Shown here piece after piece: positions 1 through 10,790 of a stretch of 64,000 nucleotides of DNA; position 1 is the stretch's first letter, and every line of letters starts with the position of its first letter. Under the pieces are notes generated by a model. It saw only the letters and a list, made by a program, of their open reading frames with translations. It ran no database searches and was not told the origin of the DNA. Source of the stretch: Albugo candida (Eukaryota > Oomycota > Peronosporomycetes > Albuginales > Albuginaceae); NCBI GenBank assembly GCA_905220665.1, contig CAJNAR010000007.1:363780-427779 (forward strand), given 5' to 3'. A program made the position numbers and the translations under genes.

Positions 1-1960
1 GCTTATAAGGCAGAAAACGTATCGAGCACTTACGGCTTCAAAAAGACAAAGGTGGGCATTAACATGTTATCCGTAAGTTGGCCGAATCGAGCGTAATGGG
101 TACCTCACATGGAAATATTTGTCCGGGGCGAGCTGTTCGATGTGATCTAGTCGAGCGCGGAACTTGGATCAAGCACGTGAATTAGACTAGATACGCTGGG
201 TACGCGATACTTTTGGAAGATGTTTGTACGCATATTGCGATTGATCGTTAGAGAATTTGTCATCGACCGACGATTACGTTTCCAAAATATGCATTTCGGA
301 CTGCGCTCACCTGCTTAAATCAATCACAATGCTCGGAATTCAACGTGAAGGCGTTTTATATGGCTTCAGAAATCATACGATGGCGTTGTTATGGTCCGAT
401 CGGAGGGGATTTTTATGAATTGGCAAAATGCTCTTTGTTATGCCCACAAAGGCAGTCTTGTAACTTGTGAGTCGCTTGTTTGGACGTCAAAAGAGTCACA
501 AATCAAACTAATGAGCCCAAGCCCTCTTTTGGCCCATTTTCTCGATTCATCCCCTTCTAACGGATTTCCATTCGACACGACAGACACCCGCGATATTTTG
601 GCTGCATCCTCCAACTACCATCATCACGCGGAAAAGCTGTCTGATGACGAATGCTTAGCGATACGGACTTGTGTCTGTGCTCGTTCTACGATCGAGCATT
701 CTTGTATGGAAGTCTCCTTTACATCAATACGAATCTGTACCTCATCGACGTAGCAATATGCTTACGAGTAGAATTTGACCTCTTCCAGCAAGGTATTGAT
801 TGCGGATGCTTTCCAAAACGTGGCGATTCGGACACTTTCGCGATTGACACGCTCGACTACCTATACACTTCGTGTCCTGGATGTTTCTGGTAACAGCCCT
901 ATGCGCGGAAGCAAGACAAATTTGCTTTTTGCGCAATTAAATTTTCGTTTCACAATAATACTGCTTCGTTCTTTGTTATGAGCCAAGTAGGAAGCCGTTC
1001 TGATAAATTAGTGCCTTGATCTCCTTCTAATTTGTCTCATTAGCATGAAAGTGCGCTTTTTCAAATTCCTACAAAATCTTCGATTACAGCTACGTACTCG
1101 ACTAAAGTGCAACTAAGCTGAGCAGTGATCTATAAACTCAACTGATGTTTAAAGATGTTGCTGCTTCATACATCTCTCTTAAACCCCAAATCATCCTCAA
1201 CATGGGCCTCTTGGTAACTTACATCTATCACGCCGTCAGTGTGACCTTGGAGTATAACGGTCATATCTTCAAATTAAACAATGATTTGTGAATCGTGTTT
1301 CGCCCTTCTTGAGCAACATGTATGCTTCGATGTCGCTCGAACCCATTGCAACGCTTTGTTGGCTTCTCACACGTAAAGTGATCAACTTTGTCAGTTTCCC
1401 AACCTGCTGGAATATAAGGTGAGCTCAACGCATGAAATCTCCTGATGATTTCTATCGATGGAGTCGAATCGACTGAATTCGAAGAATGACGCGATTTTCG
1501 TCAGCGATCAGTCTTGGTGAAGACGGTAGCAAGCACTCTGATCAGCGGCTTAAATACCTTCTATCCAACTTGACACCACCTATCCCCCTCAAGTACTTTG
1601 ACATATAACAAAGCTGGTGTTCAAGAACGACTACTTCTCGATACACTTTTCGTTTCAGGTAGATTTGAGATTATTGCTCAACGTACGAAGGAATATGGTA
1701 CTGCATCAAATTGCTGCAGCTAAAAGCAGCAGAAATCACGAACCCGACGAAAGAAGCGAAAAGCGGATCCGTTTTGAGGATTCTAAGAAATTTACTCAGC
1801 TTCTCTTCCTTAAATTCCGACGCATGTTGTCAATAGGAGCGCTCTGCAATGCACAGGTACGCGCCACATAGGATCTCCTGCGTTCGAGTATATCATAGAA
1901 TCTCAATATTGATAAAAAATTCAATTCTGGATTGGTAGTAGCATTATAACGAGGTATATA
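1..1960. other. no confident gene; non-coding or decayed DNA
   Basis: Only short open frames occur here, the longest being 120 codons at 391-753 on the plus strand. None has recognisable motifs or a signal peptide. A plus-strand frame at about 240-404 stays open for some 55 codons and could be decayed coding sequence, but I cannot support a gene. I see no RNA gene or repeat family. Confidence 0.5.
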
Positions 1961-2318
1961 CTAGCGGCTAGCCGAAAATTTGCTTCGCAATCGTTTGCGA
2001 GCCGATAGCCCACTTGTAACATTAAGGATTATGTGGTACGTTTTTGTGTCATCAAGTGTGCTTATGCTGATATCGAGCGCGCTCAAGTAACGATGGTTCA
2101 GCACCCAATGTTCACTACGTCTAGAACAGATATACCATAGAGGTTGGTTCCAATCATCCAAAGGGTAGACAATGTAGGCGTCTGGCGCGTAGTCAGGAAA
2201 TGTGAACGATAATTTATTGGTGGAGGAGGCCGAACGTTTTCTGTACTCACCAGTTGTGCTGTCTTTTGTATACTCCATCCGAAACCACTTTTCGACCCAT
2301 TTAAAAGGTTGCGCTGGT
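1961..2318 (-). pseudogene. 3' part of a host gene split by LINE-A
   Basis: This minus-strand frame is open for about 119 codons and ends at 1961. It is rich in Trp, Tyr and charged residues (WVEKWFRMEY near its start, then DWNQPLWYICSRR). It looks like a folded protein, not a random frame. Its upstream edge is the sequence AAGGTTGCGCTGGT (2305-2318), found again at 9203-9216 on the far side of LINE-A. The reading frame approaching 9216 from upstream continues into this one across the duplicated 14 bp. I read this as the C-terminal part of the gene that begins at 9901. I do not recognise the family. Confidence 0.7.
2305..2318. repeat. LINE-A target-site duplication, 3' copy
   Basis: AAGGTTGCGCTGGT matches 9203-9216 in all 14 bases. 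It marks the 3' end of LINE-A on the left side of the element, which is on the minus strand. Confidence 0.9.
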
Positions 2319-2837
2319 TTGTCAAATCTCATCACACTGTTTAATCTAACTAAGTTGTAATAACTAAGGTTGTGAAGTGCATAGCTCCAGCATACAAGTA
2401 TGTTCGAGCTCTCACTGTCGCATATAGTTGTCTCTTATGACAAAAGGAAGACAGTAGAGTGGTCCACATAGTCAATCCAAGTTTGATGATCTCAAAGTTG
2501 ATGAGACGAAGTGGTAGAGAATGCGCCGCAATGATGAAAAGGCCACGGTGAAGGATGTCCGAAGATATGCTTCGCTAAGGCCAAAGTTTGAGCGTGTAAG
2601 TTGGTAGTGATTGGAGCAGGGATGGAAAGACTTGGTGAAAGTTGTGAAGGCCAAGTGACGCAGAAGTCCATACCTGAGCAAAATTGTAGGGAAATAGGAA
2701 GTAATGCCGTACCATAGTATGTAGTGACCAAATACTTGGTGGAAAAAAAGTGTTGAAGCTTAATCCATCAAGTCCGGAGTTGAGCGTAGATAATGCATAG
2801 GAGGAACGCAGTGATGAACGGACTTTGTGACATGTCG

Positions 2838-5800
2838 TTATCGACAAACGTCACATAAGGCCATAAGTTGAGCGTTTGTAGGTGATAGGTGCTTCAAGCG
2901 CCTATTATGAGTCCGAAGGTAGCAACGTGCCATACGATGAAGCTGCGTAGGGAATGCTTCCTGGTGCTGAAAGATAGCTGCATTGCGCGCAAGCCATAAT
3001 GTTCTAAGTATGATACAACGAAAAACGTTAAGGACGCGAATGATATTGTGAGTACCATAAGTCCGGGTAGCTGATGTTGTAATGGCAAAGTTTGTGCCAT
3101 AGACGACAGTGTCCCATGTGAGTGTTCCTTCTAGGCAGCCAAAAACTGGGAAGAGGGAGTGAAACCATAAATGTGTAGCCAGGGAACATCCCCAAAACAA
3201 GTGTTTAGCTGTTTCGGGAGAAGCACAACCATGGGAGCAGAGGACTTCAGGGGTATGATAACGATATTTCACACGGAGACGTAAGCCATTGTGTTGGAGG
3301 CGGAACTTAAGGTCAGCAAACACTGTCAGAACATCTCTATTGAGGGATCTTTCACGCTTCCACATAGTATTCCACTGTGCTGGCGGTGTAACTTCCAAGG
3401 CTTCATCAGGAGGCACCACTATTTTCGGTAGTTGATGTAACAGATAATAGAGCCTGCGGTTGCTAAGGCGAATAAAGGGAGCTTCTTTAAAAGACCATTC
3501 AACAAAGGCCGCAGCGATATGCTGAGGAAGGAAGGGGCCATGATCGGTAGTGATACCTCTTTTGATCACCTCACAGTATTTGGTGAAGAGGTTGATAGTA
3601 GCTATGAAATCCTTTCGCCACTGAAAGGCACTGCTGGGGAGAACGGCTGTGAGGATACTGTGAGTAGGCAAGGAACCAAAGCGACCAAGAAAGTCGGAAA
3701 GGTGTTGGTATCCTTGACGATAAAAAAGCTGTGTATAGATACTGGCATGTTCCATTGGCCGCTTGTTGGGTCCAAAAACTCGTTTGTAGTGTCGCCAGAT
3801 AGGTGCTTGTAATGTATCGGTAGAATGGGTGGTAGTGTTGGAAGTTCCTCGTAGGAGGCGATACCACTGTTGGAAAGTTGCATACCAAAGGGGACCAAGA
3901 CAAGACCAACGAGGTTGCGGGATAGTTGAAAGGTTGGTGGGTGAATAAAGTAAGTCCAAACCAATTCCCGTGCCAGCAAGTGACTCTGTCATTAGCTGAA
4001 GCGCGGGGAGGAACCATGAAAGGGGAGTACAGGTTAAGCAAGCCTTGATACCGTCCCTTAGGAGGCAAAGGTGCATTGCCTGAGAGAACTCTGAATACAA
4101 GATAATCCCAAGCCACCAAGTGCTGTTGGTAGAGTGATCCAGTCCGAATGCATTGGGCTCTGTGTAGGCAAGTCAAGGTCGATCGGCCGTTGATAGAGGA
4201 AAGCTTTGCACAACTTCCATACCGAGTCGATAATGTGTGAGGGTATTGGTGTTACTGCCGCAGGGTACCAGAGAAGAGGTAAAACGATTGACCGTAGGAT
4301 CACCGCACGTCCCGGTAGTGTCCTGCCCCGGAATCCCAACGCTACGAGTCGAGCTTGAAGCTTGGTGAGTAGGCAAGGAAAACGTTGAGACAGGTTGAGG
4401 TCTTGGTATTGTTCGACGCCAAGAAAGGTGACTGTGGGGACTACCTAGTCTAGCTTTTGCGTAATGTCTGACCGAGGCCATAGGCGCATCTCGGAGATCT
4501 TTGAGGAAACCGGTGCAATCATCCGCAAATGCTGTAAGGTGTTGAGGCGCTGATGAACCTTGTACCGGAATGCCAAGGTGTACTGTTGATGCGCGGACGT
4601 AATTCAGGAAGGGTTCCAGGAAGAGCACAAAGAGCGAAGGTGAAAGGGAATCACCTTGGCGAACCCCGCTTCCGAGTTGAAAAAACTTGCTTGCACGACC
4701 ATTCACCATTATAGCGATAAGGTTATCTTGGTAAAAGGTCTTGATCCATGAGCGAAAGGTAGCTCCAAAGCCATAATGGTTTAAGACAGTGTGAAGAGCA
4801 GGCCACAGCACACTCTCAAAAGCCTTAGTGAAGTCCAATAAGATAGCACTAGCATTGAGAAATCGTTGCTGGCAGAGTTGTTGGATGTCTTGAAACCGCA
4901 CTAGTGTATGTCGAATTGATCTGACTTGAACAAAGCCACTTTGATCGGTCTGGAGTTGCTTCGTTAGGACTTTGCGAAGGCGGTAAGTAAGAATCTTGGG
5001 ACCGAGCTTTGCGTCATGATTGAGGAGAGTAATAGGTAGGTAGTCACTTGGAAGGCTTCTGTCACCCTTCTTATATAGAAGTGTAACTGTAGCTCTTCGT
5101 TGGAACTTGGTCATTCGTCCTTTGGATAGTTGTGTGGGGTAAACTAACTCAAAGACCCGTGCCCAGTCGATGTGGAAAGTTGATAATATTCTACTGGAAG
5201 GCCATCATTTCCGGGAGCTTTGTTTGGAATTGACGTCTTGATTGCCCAGTAAAAGTCGTTTGCCGTAAAAGGGGCATCGAGAAATGCGCGATCGTGATCG
5301 ATAAGGGTTCGTGTGGTATGCTGTAGAAAAGAACTAAGCTGAACTGGTTCATGTCTACGGCAATGAACACTGGAGGAATATTCCTTTGAAGGTGATTGTA
5401 AGATTGTGCGCAGTAATCACGATGGATCGCCGCCATTTCATCAGGGGAAGTGGCTTGAGATCCGTCGATACGCTAAGTGGATGGAATGCATACTTGGGGT
5501 AAAACTGAAGTAGGGGGTCGGAGAAAGGATTTGGTAGCTTATCACTGTATCGGATTTTATCGTTGAAATGATGCCAGGAACCAAGTGTATTGCGCCTGGT
5601 TTCTTTCTCGTTAATTTCCGTGCGAAGAAGCGTTGCGTGATTTGTGTTGGAAGTCGTAGGAACATGAGCTGCAAGGTGGGCGGCAGTGTGCTAGTCACGC
5701 CGTAACTGGGTAAGTTGGAGTTGCTGGTGAGTCTTGATTGTTTGGAATTGATGCCGGAGAAAATTAAGATCGGAACGCTTGTGCTCGTCGAATAAAGCGA

Positions 5801-6654
5801 CAGGGTTGTCCTCTTCTCCAAAGCGAAGTCGATCCACTAGATGCGAAAGTCGAGTCTTTAGGACGTCTTGGACGTAAGGCACCTTTAAAAGCCAAGTAGG
5901 GCATTTCCAAGGTAGGCGTGAACAAACGGGGTAGGCAGCATGTTGTAATCGAAAAATGACAGGCAAGTGATCCGCTAGATGACATTGAGTATCCGGGTCA
6001 TGTTTGATATGACCTTAGTTGTTGGTAAAGAGATCGGACGATAAGAGGCAGTAGTCAATGCGATTTCGGCGTCTCGGGCCGGTAAATTCCTGTATGTCGG
6101 GGAACGTTGCTCTCCAAGCATCAACAAGGCCTAAGTGTAGAGTCCATTGTTGTAATGCCGTAGATGATGATGAATGAGAGTGATGTGCAGGAATCCTGAA
6201 CAGGATCGAAGGGGACATAAAAGTCCCCTAAGAATATGTGCTGAATACCGTCCGGAATATCGCTTGGAAGAGAATCGAAGAAAAAAGTTCTTGCTTCTAG
6301 TTGTGCTGGTGCATAAACCGCATGAATTCAAAGCCGCTGTTGATCCAATGTGGTATCGATCATGAGGTAGCGGCTGTGATTGGTGGTGGGAATATACTGG
6401 AAAGTAATTTCGAGCAAGGGTCCAAAGGGGTGACTGGATGGTAAGATTAAGGCAATTCCATTACGGCCCACTCCATGAGGATTTTCCAAAGGAGAGTAAA
6501 AAGTAGTAGCGCCGGAATCCACGGTGTTGATGAGGTAAGTGTTGCGGTGTTTGCTGTCGTCAGTACTGAAACGGGTTTCTTGAAAGGAAATAAGTTGGTG
6601 TTGAGGTAGAAGTTTGCGATAAAAATCCGGGTTCACATGATTCAGTCCGTTCAC
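2838..6654 (-). pseudogene. LINE-A ORF2 remnant: endonuclease and reverse transcriptase
   Basis: Endonuclease pieces lie at 6654-6328 (SFQETRF, the catalytic Glu block) and 6218-6015 (RNRIDYCLLS, the Asp block). The reverse transcriptase lies at 5114-4173, with LLDFTKAFESVLW, GVRQGDSLSPSLF and the catalytic FADD (AFADDCTGFL). The piece 4100-2838 (420 codons) holds the thumb and a C-terminal zinc-finger-like region with CSHGCASPETAKHLFWGC. Several frameshifts and stops separate the pieces. Confidence 0.85.
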
Positions 6655-6688
6655 ATTGAGTGAAAGACCGGAGAAGGACCAAGGCTGC

Positions 6689-8556
6689 TTATAGGCAAGG
6701 GGAAGACGCCGAGGTAGAGACGACTAAGTCGGAGTGTTCTGCGAGATCCATGCCGGGAGAAGTACTAGACTGCGCCGTATTGTCTTCCGCGCACGGATAG
6801 GTGAAGTGAAGGAGACCACACGCGTCTCCCACAAATTTTGGTGCGGTCGTAAGCAGAGATGTACCCAGCTCTGATGCGGCCAAAGCCATAAGGACGCTAT
6901 CTTCCCAAAGTAAAAAAAGACTTTGCTGGATAAACGAAGGTTGAGGCTCTGTGACTAAAGCCCCAACGCTGAGGGGATCCATATACAGGGAAGCACCATA
7001 GGAGCGAAGGTAAAGGTCGAAGATAGCCAGAGCCAAAGCAAGTGTTTGAGTTTCTTCATCAGGGAATAACGTAGCCAAGAGAACGTCCCCTGATGGTACG
7101 TTTTTTTTCTCCATAGTGATGTTGGAGTCGACTAACCAGACTGGAAGCGTCTCCATGAGTGATGTTCGGGGCGAATCTGATAGACCGTAGGATTGCATGG
7201 TCTCGAACATCGCATGAGTTTCGATATTGGGAGCCAAGAAAATAGGAAACACAATGGAAGGCTGTGCTGCAATGGCAGCAAGACGTGTTTCGGGGTCACC
7301 AAGACCCATAAAGGTGACTTTGGTATCCTTGATGTGCTTTCGCCGGGCACCTTTGGAGACCAGTTTATTTGGGTCTTTGTGGAGGCATTGTTCTTCCAAC
7401 ATACGTGCGATTGGCTCGCAGGGGTAAAGTGGGTTGCTGCGAACTACGCCGTTGGGACCCGTGACGATACATGTAATGTCGTGCCCACCTTCATTGTCAA
7501 TAGGAGAGAAGGCGAGTTGATATTGACTGGGATTAAACGGTACGTCAAAGAACGATTCTTTCTCGTTTGTGCAGGATGATACTGGAATCAGTTCTGCTGC
7601 TGGGGTGGGTGGTCGATTTCGACAAATAATGTCCTTCGAAACTTGTATCCAAGTGTCGAAAGAGTCCTTGGTAGTGGGGCATACCAAAGATGGGATGTTG
7701 TTGGAAGAGCTGACTTTCGCGGGGGTGTGCGTGGCTGGAAGGTCAATATGTCGAAGTATGTTCTTCGATGGCTTGAATCCTTTAGCGGCTTTTAGTGCTG
7801 CTTTCTTAGCCATTATTGTGGGTAGAGTGACTTGGCTGTACGCACGATGTTTGTGGTGCACGTAAGGTCAGGGAAACCAGCAAAGTAAATTTCCCGTTAA
7901 GGTTGTCGTGTTTCCGTAAAGAGACCCTTTGGGGCGGTTTTGGACCGGAACCAAACTACACGATCCCTTGATTCGATGAGGCCTGGCTTGGTGCTCGGGG
8001 TCACCATAAAGGGGATGCCTAATGGAAGGAAGTGTTCCACGATCTATTCGTCTGGTAGACCCATTGGCACTTTGTGGAGTTCGACAAAGTACCAGTCACC
8101 ATAGCGACGGTATGGTTGAACCACAAACTGTTTTCCCATACATTGCACTGCAGTGCCGCCGAGTTTTTGGGCCACAGTTTAGTCGAGGCAGTGAAATTTG
8201 ATACCTCTGATTTTGATGCTGACAAAGTCGCACAAAGAGTCCAAGGCCATAGTCCAAGTGGCCGTTTGTGCTTCGAGGTGTAGAGAAAGTAGGATCTCAT
8301 CCTGGCGAAATGATGCTGTTAATCTTGGGGCCGGAATAAACATTTCGATCTTGTCGCATGGATCGATGCGAGATTTTTGTACTTCACGTAAAGCCAGCAT
8401 TTTGAATGTCGAGGCGGAAGCATTAGATGCTACGGCATCTTCAATCGCTTGAAATACGTCTTCGTTTGGGACATAAGGGACTTTGTGGGGGTGATTTTCC
8501 CGGAATTTGTTGCGCCATGATGTGTCGACATTAGACTGCGGTTTGGTGGAAGCCAT
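6689..8556 (-). pseudogene. LINE-A ORF1 (gag-like) remnant
   Basis: The start is the ATG at 8556 (MASTKPQSNV). The first open piece runs to 8179, a second in another frame covers 8300-8019, and the third covers 7861-6689 (390 codons). Together they span the usual size of a LINE ORF1 (LINE-B ORF1 is 825 residues). The protein should bind the element's RNA. No zinc knuckle is visible. The internal frame changes show it is dead. Confidence 0.65.
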
Positions 8557-8584
8557 AAGGGTGGGCTTCTACTGCTTCCGAAGA

Positions 8585-9090
8585 AGTAAAGGCTTGTAAA
8601 GGCTAAAGTTGACTGATGCAGAGAAGGAAAGGTCAAGAAGCCGGGTCTTTGCTTGTTCCAAAGAAGGAAAGGCTAATAAAGCCGGACTTCTGCTTCTACC
8701 GAGGAAGGAAAGGCGAGTAAAAACTGACTTCGCTTCTCTCGAACACGGAAACGCTGGTATAGACGGGCTGATTCTTCTCCCGAAGGAGGAAAAGGCTGGT
8801 AAAGACGGGCTGATGCTTCTCCCGAAGAAGGAAAGGCTGGTAGAGGAGGGCTTGTTCTTCTCTTGAAAAGGAAAGGCTGGTAAGTCGAACTGATTCTTCT
8901 CTGGAGAAGGAAAGGCTGGTAAGTCGGACTGATTCTTCTCTCGAAGAAGGAAAGGCGGTAAAAACCGGTGCCGAATTCTTCCAAAGAATGAAAGGCTAAA
9001 AAAGCTGGCGTCGACAGCTTCCAAAGACGAAAGGCTGGTAAAGACGGGCTTCTGTGATGGAAAGGCTGGGAAAGGCTGGTAAAGGGGGTC
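8585..9090. repeat. minisatellite in the LINE-A 5' UTR, ~38-46 bp unit
   Basis: At least nine imperfect units recur, each built on GAAGGAAAGGCTGGTAAAG followed by a variable stretch and CTTCTC or CTTCCAAAG. Spacing varies from about 38 to 46 bp. The array lies just upstream of ORF1 in the element's direction. All strand readings are Lys/Ser/Phe-rich low-complexity frames and are not real proteins. Confidence 0.8.
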
Positions 9091-9202
9091 GGAAGGCTGT
9101 AAAAAAATCCGCGGAGTGGGTGTGAAGGGGGTTGCTGATTGGCTCTTTGAAAGTACGGTTTGAATATTACTTGCGCACTAGAGAGCAAAGTTAAAAGTAT
9201 AT

Positions 9203-9216
9203 AAGGTTGCGCTGGT
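9203..9216. repeat. LINE-A target-site duplication, 5' copy
   Basis: AAGGTTGCGCTGGT is the exact partner of 2305-2318. The bases beside it differ on the two sides, which gives sharp edges to the 6884-bp insert between them. Confidence 0.9.
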
Positions 9217-9901
9217 AGTTTGGTCTCATAATCACCGAGATGTATACGTACTTTTTGTTCAGAGTATTCTGTTTCACCCACTTTAGTTTTAGGAAGACGA
9301 AGATTGTCCTCATACTTGAAATCTCTACCTTTACCACGGTTTTTTGGAGCACCCGATTGGTACTTTATATGAATGGCTTTATCATATTGCGTAAATAAAT
9401 AGATTCCTTTTGGAGCCAATTTTTAAGAACATGTCAGGATCGAGCATTATAAAATCCTTCGTCCCGTACATTGGCATGTAACCGTTGTGCAAAGTCTTCA
9501 TGAGATTCGTAGATATTTTCCAACAACCGCTTATAATACTGGCATAGGTTTGCATCGCGTCTTCTCTCATTTCTGGATTATAGTGCCATTTGAAATCAGA
9601 AATGAAAACAGTGCCAGTTAGTGTTATTACATCCAGAACGCCTCCTGCAAGATAGTTGTATTCTTCGCCCACTTCTGTCTCCGATCTGAGGAAGAAATCC
9701 CAGCAACTGTTTACTTTCCCCACCCATATAAAACTGCATGAGATATCCATTCAGTTCTACCCTTGCTATCTTGATAGCTAGCCCACAATTCATGCTCTTT
9801 TTATTACAGTTGAGCAACAGAGAACCCTCGACGTGATGGAGATATGCTGATAAGGCTCCAAGCAAGGCGGTGAAGTACGAAAGTGATGGATAGATCTTCA
9901 T
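9203..9901 (-). pseudogene. 5' part of a predicted secreted-protein gene, broken by LINE-A
   Basis: The frame starts with an ATG at 9901. The first 26 or so residues look like a signal peptide: a Lys near the start, a hydrophobic core (SYFTALLGALSAYL), then a small-residue cleavage region before SLLLNC. Coding character continues to 9217 but in three different frames. One shift is near 9720, at a G-rich run on the coding strand. The other is near 9421, at an A-run. The unbroken length would be about 350 residues including the piece at 1961-2318. I do not recognise the family; a secreted protein of a parasite could be an effector, but no effector motif is seen. The two indels could also be homopolymer errors in the assembly. 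The LINE-A insertion alone is enough to inactivate the gene. Confidence 0.65.
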
Positions 9902-10228
9902 TGTGTTCGCTCTTGTTCGAATATTGGATTGTGATGACCTTTTGGCTTACGAACCATCACCACTCAATATATGGAAGCGAACAACTTGTGCTACTTCCCT
10001 ATCGTTGCGTTGTGAGCTCCGTCCAAATGTATATTCAGCCTGGGGTAGGTTCTAGCTGTATGAGTATTTGTTGGATGTTAGCATCAGGACAGGTGTGCAG
10101 ATAAGATGCGGTAGTTTCTAAAGGCTTAGATTAACTTAAGTGAACTAAGGACCTAACATAAGTACTTCCGAATTTAAGCTCCGTGGGTCTTGTTTGTTAG
10201 AGATCATCAACAGTATTCAAAAAAAATG
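9902..10228. other. no feature seen
   Basis: This stretch lies upstream of the split secreted-protein gene and probably held its promoter. I see no clear regulatory motif. Confidence 0.4.
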
Positions 10229-10790
10229 TTGCACGCCTCGCAACGTAAACAAGTTGGCAACGTTTCCAAAGTATCGATCGCGTATTTCGTGAGTTTTTCG
10301 CGAACCTTGAACGTAAAGTGTAGGTGAGACACATAGGTGTACAATATTGATGTACAAATTTCAAAAAAAGCAGAACACGTATTCTTTCTGAATAACTTTA
10401 TTTGATTGAATCAAACTACTAGTGAATACGTACATACGATGCGAGCCCCTAAGTTTACAGTAAAGTTGCACGCCTCGTAGCGTAAACAAATTGGCAACGT
10501 TTCCAAAGTATCGATCACGTACTTTGTGAGTTTGTAGCGAACCTTGAACGTAAAGGGTAGGTGAGATACATAGGTGTACGATACTGTAATCCTATTTGTA
10601 GCCTCGTTTGACGTACAAATTTTATAAAAGCAGAACACGTATTTTATCTAAATAACTACATACGATGCGAGCCCCTACGTTTACAGTAAGGTTGCACGCC
10701 TCGTAGCGTAAACAAATTGGTAGAGTTTCCAAAATATCGATCACGAACTTTGTGAGCATGGAGCGAACCAATCACAATCTTGTACGCTAG
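10229..10790. repeat. three-copy tandem repeat, ~226-237 bp period
   Basis: The phrase TTGCACGCCTCG followed by (C/T)A(A/G)CGTAAAC begins at 10229, 10466 and 10692. Long matched stretches follow, such as TTTCCAAAGTATCGATC and GCGAACCTTGAACGTAAAG. The lead-in phrase ACATACGATGCGAGCCCC is shared by copies 2 and 3. The third copy decays after about 100 bp. The open frames on the minus strand here are a by-product of the repeat. Confidence 0.8.

Larger units (their letters stand above)
2319..9202 (-). mobile_element. LINE-A, decayed non-LTR retrotransposon
   Basis: A full-length but broken LINE lies between two copies of a 14-bp target duplication. In its own direction it holds a 5' UTR with a minisatellite (about 9202-8557), ORF1 remnants (8556-6689), ORF2 remnants with endonuclease, reverse transcriptase and a terminal zinc-finger-like region (6654-2838), and a 3' UTR (2837-2319). 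Many stops and frameshifts break both ORFs, so it cannot move by itself. The domain order and the HLFxxC motif after the RT resemble LINE-B at 44961-52016, but the two are clearly diverged families. Confidence 0.9.

Noticed and set aside
391..753. 120-codon plus-strand frame as a gene
   Set aside because: Ordinary composition for chance sequence, no domain, no supporting context.
8585..9090. CRISPR-like array
   Set aside because: The units are imperfect, spacing is irregular and the host is a eukaryote. It is a minisatellite in a LINE 5' UTR.
8673..9419. 248-codon minus frame as a real Pro/Ser-rich protein
   Set aside because: Its first half belongs to the split host gene and its second half is the LINE-A minisatellite; the frame joins them by chance across the insertion edge.
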